Shown here one piece after another: positions 44,679 to 55,800 of a stretch of DNA of 64,000 bases. The DNA is from Puccinia triticina. Taxonomy: Eukaryota > Basidiomycota > Pucciniomycetes > Pucciniales > Pucciniaceae. Numbering within the stretch: the first letter of the stretch is position 1; each line of letters begins with the position of its first letter. A program made the position numbers and the translations under genes. The notes beneath the pieces are model-generated. The model saw only the letters and a program-made list of their open reading frames with translations, was not told where the DNA came from and made no database searches. The DNA is taken from the NCBI RefSeq assembly GCF_026914185.1, contig NC_070567.1:4428001-4492000 (forward strand), given 5' to 3'.

Positions 44679-45112
44679 GTTGACCAAGTATGGATTAGTG
44701 GATTGCTTTTGGCGTACAATCTTTGGCGAACAGTCCTTTTTTCGATATCCTGGGACGGGATCGCGCTTGAGTGGAATGGTCGTTGTGGGATGGGCCCGAG
44801 AACGACTGCTGATGTGCCATGGTTGTTAATTTGTGCGAAGTTGAGTGGGTGGTTTTCTCGCGGCAGGCCTTTGTTGAATATGTGACATCCATCGCAGGTG
44901 TGACAGGTTTCGCTGGTGTCGCAGGTTTTCGGCGGCCGAGACAATTTACAAATCTCTTTCCACAACGCAGTTTTCATAAACTCATTAGAAAGGTGTCAGC
45001 GGCCATCCCAGGTGAGTTGTCGTTGAAAAGGTCGTAATCGCGATTTGATTCTAACCCGAATGTCTATTTTTGGTCGTACATAACAGGAATACCCCGGTAC
45101 TTTTTTTTGAAC
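44679..45112. promoter_or_regulatory. Divergent promoter region between TAF13 and MRI1
   Basis: 434 bp between start codons. GTGACAGGTTTCGCTGGTGTC-type short repeats occur around 44895-44935, but no factor site is claimed. Confidence 0.4.
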
Positions 45113-46459
45113 ATGTCCATCAGCAATGACAACACTTCGCCCGGTTTGCTATCCATCCGGATGATCGACGGCAAACCATTCGAGGAGACTCATGCTGTAG
45201 AGATAATCGACCAACTCCTGCTCCCTCATCAGTTCAAGTGGATAACCATCAGCAATCCGACCGAGGCGCACCGAGCTATCAAGGCTATGAATATTAGAGG
45301 GGCGCCTGCGATCGGCTCTCTCGCAGCTCTGGCCTTAGCTTGTGGTCTTCTTCGTCTCTCAACTAGCAAGCAGGATTTATCGATCAAGGATGTCAAAGAC
45401 TATCTCAAAGAAAGCTCAGTACTATTAATCTCTGCCCGACCAACCGCTGTGAATTTGCAGGAAGCAATTGAAAGAGTCAACGCAAAATACGATCGACTTG
45501 AAGAGATGACTATTCAAGAGCCAATCGGAAGTCAGCCGGAGAAACTAAAATCATTGATCAAAACACTAGTTGATTTGTGCAAGCTGATCTGGACAGAAGA
45601 CGTAGAGAGGAATAAAACGATCGGGCGCTTAGGAGCGAAGTGGTTGATCGAGACTTTAAGTCTAAATCCAAAGGAGAAGATTTCCGTCTTGACAGTCTGT
45701 AATACCGGCTCGCTCGCAACTTCTGGCTATGGTACTGCCTTGGGGATCATCACTGCGCTACATGAAATGGATAGACTAGAACACACCTATTTCATGCAAA
45801 CGACACCATATCTGCAAGGCGCTAGACTAACCAGCTTGGAGCTTCAAGCCCTTTCGATCCCGTGCTCCATGGTCTGTGACTCTGCAGTTGGGTGGCTAAT
45901 TCAATCGGGTAAAGTTGACGCTTTTATCGCTGGTGCAGACCGGTAAGCTTCCCTCGCTCTTCGTACTGCGCAATCTTCTCAGCTACTGATTTGAAATAAC
46001 CATTTCCTACTGATCCATCGATTGCCAACCCAAAAACATGGTGAAATTGATCAAAGAATCGCTTCCAACGGGGACACAGCAAATAAAATTTCAACCTATC
46101 AGATCTCGCTAATCTGTAAGTATGGCAATAACCCCGAACTAAAAACGAAAATTCCCGTAGTTATCGCAGCGCCGCGGACGACAATCGATTTGAAGATTAC
46201 CACTGGCAAAGCGATCCAGATCGAAGAAAGAGCAAGTTTGGAAGCTTGTTCAGTCCGAGGAAAGGTCATCGGGGAAGACCAAAAAGAGGGTGATCTTAGG
46301 GTTGCTACTGTTCTGGTTACCCCGGAAAACACAACCGCTCTCAATCCGGCTTTCGACGTCACTCCTGCAAATTTGATCGATGCCATTGTCACCGAAGTCG
46401 GCGTGATTGTCAAAGACCATAACCGGGATCAATTCGATTTAAGAAGTTATTTCAAGTAA
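45113..46459 (+). CDS. MRI1: Methylthioribose-1-phosphate isomerase
   Basis: Two exons, 45113-45942 and 46057-46459; 410 aa, phase consistent. It converts 5-methylthioribose-1-P to the ribulose form in the methionine salvage pathway. Family marks: substrate loop MNIRGAPAIG; SARPTAVNL; the catalytic-Cys block TVCNTGSLATSGYGTALG; ETPYLQGARLT-like TTPYLQGARLT; and the catalytic-Asp block FIAGADR|IASNGDTANKISTY spanning the intron. AAPRTTIDL and a C-terminal TPANLIDAIVTEVG follow. Similarity to eIF2B alpha/beta/delta is expected, but the Cys and Asp mark the isomerase. The length is normal for fungi and the gene appears intact. Confidence 0.94.
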
Positions 46460-47133
46460 TTCTTTGCATCGCATTCGTATATGACAACCTTTCAACCACG
46501 AAAATATGCACATCTGAGCCTGGAAACAAATCAATCTTCTCCTCTATATGGGAAAAATGGTCGCTGTCGTTTATATAGAAAAGGTTTATGGAGTACCCTG
46601 TAATTGTAACTTGTCTTCGTTCCCAAATCAAAATTCTCCCAACATAACATTGAAGTTGAACGCTACTGTTTGCTTCTTAACAGCTGACCTGATCAAAGGA
46701 ATCTCTGAGAGCTCACATTCTACTCGTACCCAAACTCGCCGATACGAGAGATGAAAGAGTAGTCATGATTATATGCATGAGGGCATGAATTAAAAGAAAT
46801 CAATACTCAGGTATAGATCAAAACAAGACTGAGGAAACTTTATCTATTAGTCGGAAGCTGAGTGCAGATAGTCGTGTCTAAGTTGGAAGATCTCATCAGG
46901 CACAAACACTTGAACTTGAATGATTGAGAAGGTAAAGAGGAGACAGAAAGAGGAATAATAATCTGAAGAAATAAAAAAAGATATTGATTGGATATGTTGA
47001 ATGTAATATGATGATGTTATATAACATCATAATCTTACACAGTCTATGCACATATATATATGTATGAGTATAAGGGTCTTTTGTTAGGAATAATTAATAA
47101 TCCTGCTTGGCCCTTTGTGCTAGGATTCCATAA
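46460..47133. other. Spacer, no gene seen
   Basis: Convergent 3' flanks, AT-rich, with a short TATATATATG stretch at ~47050. Confidence 0.45.
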
Positions 47134-49571
47134 TCATTTTTCCATATCAGCCATATCAGCAGAATCTGGAGAACTGCGTCCAAGAGGATACCCATTTTTT
47201 TGAATCCACTTGGATACACAGGCCCTTTCTTTGAGCCAGAATGTCATTTGTACAGCATGTGGTAGAGGACCTCTCAAACGGGACATTTCCCATGGGAACA
47301 TGTCTAATCTTTTCAATAATCTAAATATTCTTCTTCTGTCAGCATTTGACCTCCTATTGAAATCATCAGAGCTCAATTTCATGAAAAGATTGAAAAGCCA
47401 ATGGTCTTCCACAAATAAGATCCTCCATGTTTCAACATTGGCATCTTTATAAAAACTTCCAATGATATTCATAACAAGTTCCATCAAGATTATATCTTTC
47501 ATTGTAACAACCAAAAAATGATCTGGTTTACCCTTACATTGCTGAACTGTGTAAATAGGTTCATGCTCTTGCAGAAGAAATAGTTTCTTGAAAAGATTTG
47601 AAATTTTATTTTCTCCTTTCTTGTGGGGTTCAATTCTTGGACTATTGCTATGGGGTGTGGAGAAGATTGATTCAAAATAATGTTTGATTGAATTTTGCTG
47701 AATGTGATGCTTTGGATCAGTGTCTTGACAGCCTAGAAAACTGATAAACCTTCCACTGGTGGAGTAGAGATAATCAATTAATTTATTGATTCTTTCTGGG
47801 AAATGTTTCTCATAATTCAATTCAAATTGTAATTTTTGCTGTTCATTCAATGCTTCAATTTCCCCATCAAGGTAATTCCGGATGTCCCTTTTCAGGGAAA
47901 CAGCTGACTTGAAGCTTTCTGGTGCTTTGATGTTTTCTTTTAGTGTAAGCCTTAGTATCCAAACCCAGTAAACATCTTCTTGAGTATTCAACTGGAAATT
48001 CTTGTTGGAAAGGGTTGTTATTTCTTTACCTGGGCTTGATGAAATGATTGGTTCAACATATTTGTAAAATTTAAAATTTAATTTCTCTTCCCTCTTTGGG
48101 AAATATTCAAGTGGGGAGAAATCAGATTCCCATGGTAAGATTTTGTTTCTGCTATGATCCTCAATCATTGTCCTTGATCTCTCAAAAAACCTTTGAATCC
48201 AATTGGACTCAAAGTTAGAAAGTTTGATGAAAAAATTCTCCTCTTCTCCAAAGAAATATTCCCACTTCTCAGAGTTTTTGTTTTTCAGATAGAAAATAAT
48301 AATAGCAACTGCCGCCTTACTCATCAATACCTGGTCTTGTGAAATGAGAGTAGGGCTTTCTTTCGAGTCAATTGAAAACACTTTGTAGGAAGGTTGATCC
48401 TGATGACTATGGATAGCTTCCAACGCATCTTGATAAATCCATTCCAGGAGAGTGACCTGGCTCTTTTGTGACAGAGGTAGCTCACTCTTTGAGGGGTAAA
48501 TCAAATGGAACAGAGAACTAGCAAACCATCTCATAAATTCATTCTGCTCTTCTAGATAAGTCGACACTGATTCATGAGGGTCAATAATTTCTAGAGACCT
48601 GAGGTTAAGCGTCCAGAGTAAACAAGCAAATGCCTTGACTTTGTGCATGAATTGGACTTCATCTACGGATGATTTGGAAAGAGTGTCATGAAATGACATC
48701 GTTAAAATTGGTATGGCTGTTCTGATCCTCATTATTATCTCTTCAGCTGTTGACTGATCAACGTGGCTCCAAATGGTTGAAATCCAAGGCCAAATTGCTG
48801 GCTCAATGTCCTTCAAATTAGCATCGCCTATAGACCGCTCATATTTTTCAATTTCATCATCCAGAGAGTCGTTTGACATGGATGTACCTTGAAAGTGGTT
48901 TGATGCGGCACTTTCAGATGACAATTCATCCATACTGGATATTGCTACATTGCCATTTTCGGTTATTTGTTTGGAGGACCGATTTCCCATACTGTTTCGA
49001 GGACCCACGGGATTGCGTGGTTTCCCTCGGCGTTTTGTGCTGGCTCCTGATTTGACTTTCAGGGAGGAAGGGGTGCCTGCCTCGTTTTCGCCTGCAAAGA
49101 GTGATACGTGAGACCGATTTTTTGGGCAAAAAACAATTCGCGATATGAAAACTATTGTTGAGCAGAAGGCTACTCACCAAGTGTCTGAAAGGATGGACGC
49201 AGTGAGTCAAGAAGATATGTAGCTGGATCCTTACTACCCCATACCATACGAGCCCTTTCCCTGCCTGGGCGACTGTAATCCAAGTCAAACTCGCCTAAAA
49301 TATGAGATTGGTTAGTCTGAGTTGTCTCTTGATCAGGTGACGCCTAGGAAATGATTTGAGTAGACTGACCCCGTGGCTTCGATGTTTCCTCTACAGGGCT
49401 GCATCTCTGCGAATTTCCAAACAGGTTCTGCACGGATTGTGAATTTTCGCTAGAGCTTCCCGGTAATTCCAATCCTTCGCGTTCAACTGAAGGACTTCTT
49501 AATGGCGGGGTTGCTGAGAGTAAAGCGGCATGATGACAGCACACAAGGGCTAAAGTGAGGAAGTTTCTCAT
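47134..49571 (-). CDS. Large secreted protein of unknown function
   Basis: Three exons on minus: 49571-49370, 49294-49178, 49091-47134; 2277 nt, 758 aa, phases agree. The N-terminus MRNFLTLALVCCHHAALLSA is a signal peptide, followed by a Ser/Glu-rich stretch. Exon 2 encodes EFDLDYSRPGRERARMVWGS. The large exon 3 begins with a basic Ser-rich segment (KSGASTKRRGKPRNP, potential nuclear-type basic patch) and then a long helical, Trp- and Phe-rich domain (IWPWISTIWSHVDQS, WEYFFGEEENFFIKL, FPWEMSRLRGP). There is no transmembrane segment after the signal. No known domain recognised. The layout (signal peptide exon, small exon, large AT-rich exon) resembles the disrupted secreted gene at 31.8-37.5 kb, so they may be distant relatives; that is inference. 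Confidence 0.75.
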
Positions 49572-49921
49572 TGCTGCGTTGGGATTGTTCAGGCGCTGTG
49601 AATGAATACAGAGGGTTCCAAAAGGACTCTGGAGGGAGGTGGAGTCGTTGTCCAAGTGTCTGTGTTATGGAGTGACGATGTTTTTTTCCATCCGCAGCCT
49701 CCTAACAATTTAACTTCACATTTCAGCTCTCGTTGAAGGCCGGCTTCGTGGCCCCCTCTGCGTCGCATGCAAATACAGTTTTTCTTGGTCGCATCGAAAC
49801 TTGATGTTCCGGCGCTCTCTCTAAAAGTGGAAGAGGTTGCCTCATCTCACCTGGAATTTCTCAGTCATAATTAAGTCCCTCCTCGGGGGAGCCAAGCAAC
49901 CTCCGGAATTACGGGCTACAA
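49572..49921. other. Upstream region of the secreted-protein gene
   Basis: 350 bp with no coding evidence. Probably promoter. Confidence 0.4.
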
Positions 49922-50061
49922 TGGAGGACTTCCCGTCAATCTGGGAACTCAGATTTTTCGCGGGGAAATCTGGGCTCGATCGTCCCAAATCCTAGATCTG
50001 CCTAGATTTCCCTGCGAAATCTGGGAAAATCTGGGTTTCCAGATCGGCGGGAAGTCCTCCA
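49922..50061. mobile_element. 140 bp inverted-repeat element (family D)
   Basis: TGGAGGACTTCCCGT ... CGGGAAGTCCTCCA, with the internal pair CGCGGGGAAATCTGG / GATTTCCCTGCGAAATC. The most symmetrical copy of the family. Confidence 0.8.
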
Positions 50062-50433
50062 ATGCCGACCCCGCGGCAGTAGAGAATGTGGTCTTTTAGT
50101 GGGGACATTTTCAAAACTTATCTCCTGCATGAGTTTCTGCGCCTTTTTTGCCTATAACTTTCGGAGGTTCCTGCGGGACAGTGCCCCCCTCCAATAGAGG
50201 GACCGAGTTAAGTTGGAGGGCAAAGCCTGCTGGGCCAACCCCCAAGCGCGTGTGGCCTAGCCATATAGCCAAGTTTGGGGGGTGATCAGGGGACAAGTCC
50301 CGCTGGGCTGACACCCAAGAACATGTGCTAAGTGCACCAAACAATGCACCCCATAGCTCAAAGTGGTGCATCACTCCGGTACATAAATAACTCACATAAG
50401 GGAGGGGGGTAGGATAATGTATTTCTAACTGCA
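50062..50433. other. Spacer, no gene seen
   Basis: GC-rich words such as GCCCCCCTCCAATAGAGGG and GAGTTAAGTTGG suggest an eroded family A-like repeat, but the ends are not clear. Confidence 0.3.
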
Positions 50434-50645
50434 CACTGCCGGCATAATTAGCTGGGTTGAGGTTATCCCAGTTAAACTGGGATGCACTCAACCAATTTAA
50501 ATTTGGTTGATCTCAACTGATGAAATACAAATCCAAGGGCCCTTGGTTTTATATTTCATTGGTTAAGATCAACCCATTTAAGATTGGTTGAGTGCATCCC
50601 AGTTAAACTGGGATGACTTCATCCTAGCCAAATATGCTGGCAGTG
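50434..50645. mobile_element. 212 bp palindromic element with CACTGCC ends
   Basis: Left end CACTGCCGGCATA and right end TATGCTGGCAGTG. Inner arms contain CCCAGTTAAACTGGGATG and GTTGAGTGCATCCC with their complements, and CAAGGGCCCTTGG lies near the centre. Complementarity extends over nearly the whole length. Confidence 0.65.
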
Positions 50646-51412
50646 AGCTGGTTCTACATACATGACATGATTTTCTTACTTGTTTTTTTGTAGTTTTGAG
50701 ATTTTTTTTCTCTATTTTTTTGTTGTTGTTGTGACAGAACAAGTAGGAAAAGAAAAGGAAAAGGATAGAGTAGTTACTCAGGTGGAGGCCATAATATAGC
50801 CCTAGTCATTTGTTCCAATTCAAGTAAGGGCGACCGAGTTGCTGGCAACAATGAAAGAAATCTAACAATTTTTCCGGGGTGATCAGTGTTTCTATCCCTC
50901 AGTTGATTTCTTCAACCATGACCTGTCAATTTGGTGGCTCCTTTGACCAAACCCCATGCCTTGATTGAATGGAACAAGTATTTGATTGGATTCAAGAATG
51001 GCAAACAGGGGGGGAGGAACTCGATGTTGACATCCCTTGACTCCTTGATGGATGCTCGGACCTCTTCAAAGCGATCACCCCGTCACCGTGGATTGAGGCG
51101 TCTCGGGCTGAGAGACATTGGTCTCGGCCAAAAATATGTAAATCAAGGCTCTTTGGGTGAAGTTTTGGAATGAAACTCTTGTTTTGAAAGTTAAACCATT
51201 AGTCCTTAGTTACTCATGTATGCCAATAGCTAATGGTAAGGGATGATCTCGTAGATGATACATGCAGGCACACTTCCTCAATCTCTATTTTCCAACCTGC
51301 TTATAAACCTTTAAAAATACTGAGATTAACCCTCAAAATTTGGTGCTTGGGGGTTCAGAAACATTTGACAAGGGACTATACAACAATCTAGAGAACTCTG
51401 GTCGTCGGGGCA
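50646..51412. other. Spacer, no gene seen
   Basis: 3' flank of SDHB. The 50931-51173 frame has no supporting features. Confidence 0.4.
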
Positions 51413-52651
51413 TTAAGCAGTGGCCATCTCTCTCTTGATGTGTGAAATAGCTTTAGCCGGCTGGAGATACGCAAAGAGACAAGATTTCAGTATATGACAG
51501 GTGCATTGGTACGAGGGAAAAACATCCAACTAACGTTCAAGCCCTTTGGACAAGTCTTGGTGCAGTTGAAGATAGTATGGCATCTGTAAAGAGATAGGGT
51601 GTTTTGGAGTTTCTCTTTGCGATCCTCGCCATAGGAATCACGTGAATCGGCCATCCATCTTAGGCAAAATAAATAAATAAACACGTCAGTGAGAGTAGAT
51701 CACGAGAAACGTAACGCGTGGCCTAGTCTTACCGGTATGCTTGCATCAAGACAGCCGGGCCCAAGTACTCGTCTTGGTTCCACCAATAGCTGGGACAACT
51801 GGTAGCTAAACAAACAAAGAGTAAAAACGAGGGGATGGTCAGTTTAACAACGTCGGAGGTTTTGAAAAGGATTGAAACGGAGGTAGACACACAGCAGCAT
51901 GCACATAGGATGCACTCGTACATCCCATCAAGCTTCTTACGGTCTTCTGGGGATTGTAAGAATTCCCCCTGGGCGGGTGGGTTGTCGTTCTTCAAGAAAG
52001 GTTCGATAGATTTGTATTGCTTGTAGAAATGGGTCATATCCGGTACAAGATCTTTGATGATGTACACTGTTGAAGATGCGAGAATGAACCGGGATGAGCT
52101 AATTTGTGTTTGCAGATGGTGTAAACTAGATGGAGTACGAAAAGCTTACTGTGAGGAAGGGGGTAGATTTTGACAGGTGCACTGGTCTCCTTGTTGATAC
52201 GTTTCAAGCAAGCCAAGGTATTGACGCCGTCAATGTTCATGGCACAGCTACCGCAGATTCCTTCTCGACAGCTCCTTCGGAAGGTCAAGGTGGGGTCGAG
52301 TTCGTTTTTGATCTTGATCAACGCATCGAGGACCATCGGCCCGCATTTCTTCAAGTCGATAGAGTACGTCTGCAAGCTCGGTTTCTTACTCGGCTCGTCC
52401 GGGTTCCAGCGATAGATCGAGAACTCCTTGGTTTCCGAGGCCGCGGCCGGTTGTTTGCCGGCATGCTCTTCAGCCGGAGTGGCAAAGGAAGAAGAATTGC
52501 TGGATGATATCAATCGAATGTTAGACACCTTGATGATGGTTTCCGATCCAAGCGATAATTCAATCAGTCTCTGCTTCTCGATTCTGGATGATGGGGATGG
52601 GAAGTGCTTACGGCGTGAGTGGCTGGTCGTAGTTGAGCCGAGCGTAGACAT
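51413..52651 (-). CDS. SDHB: Succinate dehydrogenase iron-sulfur subunit (complex II)
   Basis: Exons on minus: 52651-52150, 52066-51893, 51805-51733, 51658-51535, 51460-51413; 921 nt, 306 aa, phases consistent. Ser/Arg-rich N-terminus fits a mitochondrial presequence. The mature part starts near [15 protein letters not shown]. The 2Fe-2S ligands are in [16 protein letters not shown] and TLAC. The 4Fe-4S and 3Fe-4S ligands are in [17 protein letters not shown] and [17 protein letters not shown]. It passes electrons from SDHA to ubiquinone in the inner mitochondrial membrane. The quinone-site residues targeted by carboxamide fungicides (Pro and Asn of SCPSYWWN, His of CHTIFNC) are the wild-type ones. 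The first ~45 residues are unusual and might hide a small intron, so the start is less certain. Confidence 0.93.
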
Positions 52652-53616
52652 GGTCTCAGTAAGCTCTGGATGGTTAGCATGGTTGTAGTTATGATTGATG
52701 ATGTTCGGAGGTGGGTTCAGGTTTCAGTTGCGGAGGTTGTTGTTTTCGATGGCCATTCGCTTGGCATCGAGCCCAAGATTTTCTATTCCCGGAAGATTAC
52801 GGGGGTCAGCCTCGGGTGGTGACTGAGGCAGTGCGGGGAGAGGAGCACTGACCAATCAGATGCGGAGCATACAGGAAAAGCTCAGCAGTCAGTCTGAGCA
52901 CCTCGATTCGGATGGTCAAGTCTTGCATGGCCCAAGAAATTCTGTTCCGATTCTCTCTAATGACGTATCCATACTGCATATTTGGTGGTCAGAAGCTCAC
53001 CTGAAGGTGATTCATTTTTCTCTTCCATCGACACGGGTCACACGGGTCTCCCAGATCCAGACCAGAAGCCGAACTTATGCCTTCTCCCGGCGAGTGCTCA
53101 AACACCGGTCGCATGGCGCCCACCGGAGCCTGCCGGAGTACAGCGTCACCTCGTCAAATCCGGGGGGTCTTCGTCAAGTTAAGTCGTAAAGCAAAAAGCT
53201 GCCTGCAAATTAATGAGCTTTTCTCTGCTTTTCTTCGTATGCGGTCCCGTCCCTAGCTCAACCAGGTGTGGGATGTGATGTCTCGTCGCCTACCAATACG
53301 CGGTCTTCTAAAGACTCGCCTAGTTGTCCTATTTTATTGTCATCTTCGTTTCTATTCGTGGACTCCAAAGAGTCCGCTCTCGTGTATCTTCTTTTGTTTC
53401 ACTCGGGCCTAGCCTATCTTGTAGCTAGAGTCCCTCGCCTATAAATAGAGGCTCCATCCCCCGCCTGGAATGAAGCCTCAGCGCACTTTTTCCGTTCCCA
53501 AAACCGAGCTGTCATGGCCTAGCCCAAAGGGACCCTGTGTCCCCGCAGAAAGAAGAGGACCCCCGCGTTGCCGGGCACTTTAAGGGCTGTTAAGTTAGAT
53601 AAGGTCTGGCCCCCAA
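52652..53616. other. Spacer upstream of SDHB
   Basis: Probable SDHB promoter next to 52651. The remainder has no supported gene. A fragment near 53520-53600 ends CTGTTAAGTTAG like family A elements. Confidence 0.35.
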
Positions 53617-54094
53617 CAACGGTGGGCCGCTACGCTACACTACGCTACAGGGCCACTTAGCGTTAGCGTAGCGGCAAAAAGCGCCCGCCCATTTTGAGTA
53701 GCGTTAGCGCGCTGTTAGCGCCGCTACGCTGCGCTACGTTTCAGCGGCGCTAACAGCGCGCCAATTGTTTGTTAGTGTTAGCGCGCTGCTACAGTCACTA
53801 CGCTACGCTACGCTGCGCTACAGCGCTTCTAGCGGGAAAAAAGGCCTTTTTTTCAGCTAAAAGCACTGTGGCGCACCGTAGCGCGCGCTCTTTTGCGCCC
53901 TGCGTGTGTAGCGTTAGCGCAATTGCGCGCATCTGCGCTAACGCTACGCTAACAGCTAAATCAGCTGCGCACCCTTTGCGTGTAGCGTTAGCGCAGAGAA
54001 GGCGCAATTCTGCTAACGCTACGCTAAAATTTAGCGGAATTCCGCTACGCTACGCCACGCTAACGCTGCGGTTAGCGTAGCTAGCCCACCGTTG
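53617..54094. mobile_element. GCTACGCTA-rich inverted-repeat element (family B, copy 2)
   Basis: 478 bp with ends CAACGGTGGGC and GCCCACCGTTG. CCCCCAA flanks both sides (53610-53616 and 54095-54101), a 7 bp duplication. The body is made of TAGCGTTAGCGC / GCTACGCTACGC words, longer than copy 1 (10649-10962). Confidence 0.75.
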
Positions 54095-54261
54095 CCCCCA
54101 AGGAGAACATAATGTATGTTTCCCGGCGCATGCATTTGGCATAGTCTTGGTCAAGAGAAAAGCCCGCATGTCTCTTGCCCCCAGCTGTATCTAAAAATGA
54201 TAGTGAGAATGCCAGTTATATTGAAGGTTGCTAGTTTCCATTATCAGAAAAACAAAAACAC

Positions 54262-55800
54262 ATATTGTGTTTTGCAGAAAGCTTGGACGGATGGTCCTGC
54301 TTGCTGTGCAAAATCATGGCATTCCATGATTTAGTTTTTTTGTTTTTGCCTTGTGGCCTGAAAACAGGATCACTGCCTCTTTGGCACAGCCAGGAAGGCT
54401 GTGTCCAGTCGTGGCATTTGAAAGGCTCCAGCCAATGAATTTTCTGATCCCTTTTTAGTGGTTCTTAGTCTCATTGTTGCTACAAAGATGTCTTGGATTG
54501 GACTCGATCTTTTCAACAGGGAGAATCCTCCGGCAGGATACTTCTTGGTCTCCAAATTATGGCGGATTCGTGGGCTTGGTCCGCAACCGGCGCAATTGAC
54601 CGTAAGTTTTTTTTTTCTGTAGATCAAAGTGATACTGAAACACCTGGCTGGTCTTCAGCCTCAGGTGATTGACTGCAACACTAGTTTCAAGTTGTTCTAC
54701 AAAAAGTTTTTGACAACAAACAAATCAACGTGGGCAATGATCAAATCCAAGAAGCCGAAGTTTTTCCCAATTGAATTCCTTGCTTTGTCAACCATCAAGG
54801 ATTTCCAAGAGTTTGTTGCAAGCAAGTGCAATGATCAGTTTGACAGCGCCGGCGATCTCATTCAAAACACCATTATCAAAGGATCGCCACAGATGGAGTG
54901 GAAAGTCTTGATGAATATTGCTGATGGCAATGAGTTCAAGAAGTCCGCTGACTACCAAATCACGGATGAGTCTTCATTCAATCACTGGACTGCTGCCGTT
55001 GTTTCAACTGGCTGGGACTGCACAAAGGTGTCAATGGAACTTCTCATGATCAACCCCAAGACCACCAAGAAGCAAGCTAAGGCCGTCCTTGACGTCAAGA
55101 AGCATGTCTTGACCCAAAAGGCTGCAATATCAGCCTCATCGTTGAAGGCAGCCAATCCATCTGATCCTTCAGCAATCACCGTTGCTGGTGATTTCAATGT
55201 GATCAATGTTTATACTAATCAAATACAAACCCGCCCAACGTGAAGTACAAAACAAGAATGCCTGTGCATATTGACCCAACCGATCCCACTTGATATATAC
55301 CTCTGACTCCTGCTATGGTCCAACAATGGGCCCATGCCATTGTCCGTATTTGCTCTTCATTTTTCTCATCAATTCTCCTAACACTGACAGCTGGTTGCTT
55401 TTATAGGTTCAAGGGAAGGTGGGAGTAGACTTTCACACCTCTCCTGTGGATTTGAAATTCAAGAAGCTGTTGGCGTCGAAAAAACGCAAACTCCAGAATC
55501 CATCTACCCACTGGAGCCCCGGCCTCAAGTCCAATTCTGATAGCACATCCGTCATTGATCTCAAATTGAACCTCCTTGACAAGTATCTCCCATTTGTCAA
55601 GATACCGTCAGCTGATAGAGAAGGTATCATTGCCATTCTTATCCAGAAAAAGGCGACTAATCCCAAGGTTTTCCAATCAAAAGACATAACCCAAGAGATA
55701 ATGAGACAGTGGGGCTTACCCAATGTCTTTGTTGCACAGTTGCGCAACAATGTCCACAAGTTTGAAAGATTTAAATCTTCTGAGTAGATTTCTATCACTT
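54262..55800 (+). pseudogene. Duplicated gene-like repeat of unknown family, copy 1
   Basis: Homologous to 61533-63270. Exon 1 starts at ATG 54488 (MSWIGLDLFNRENPPAGYF) and ends at 54601. Exon 2 begins at 54623 (IKVILKHLAGLQPQVID) and runs to a frame break near 55220, where 7 nt present in the other copy are missing. Both copies then share a TGA at the place where the frame would continue toward AMVQQWAHAI. A last block, 55419-55787, is VDFHTSPVDLKFKKL ... LPNVFVAQLRNNVHKFE. No transposase motif is visible. It behaves as a dispersed repeat with a cellular-looking coding part. The family is not recognised. Confidence 0.6.

Noticed and set aside
50931..51173. 80-codon plus frame downstream of SDHB
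   Set aside because: No similarity, no splice partners, low-complexity surroundings.
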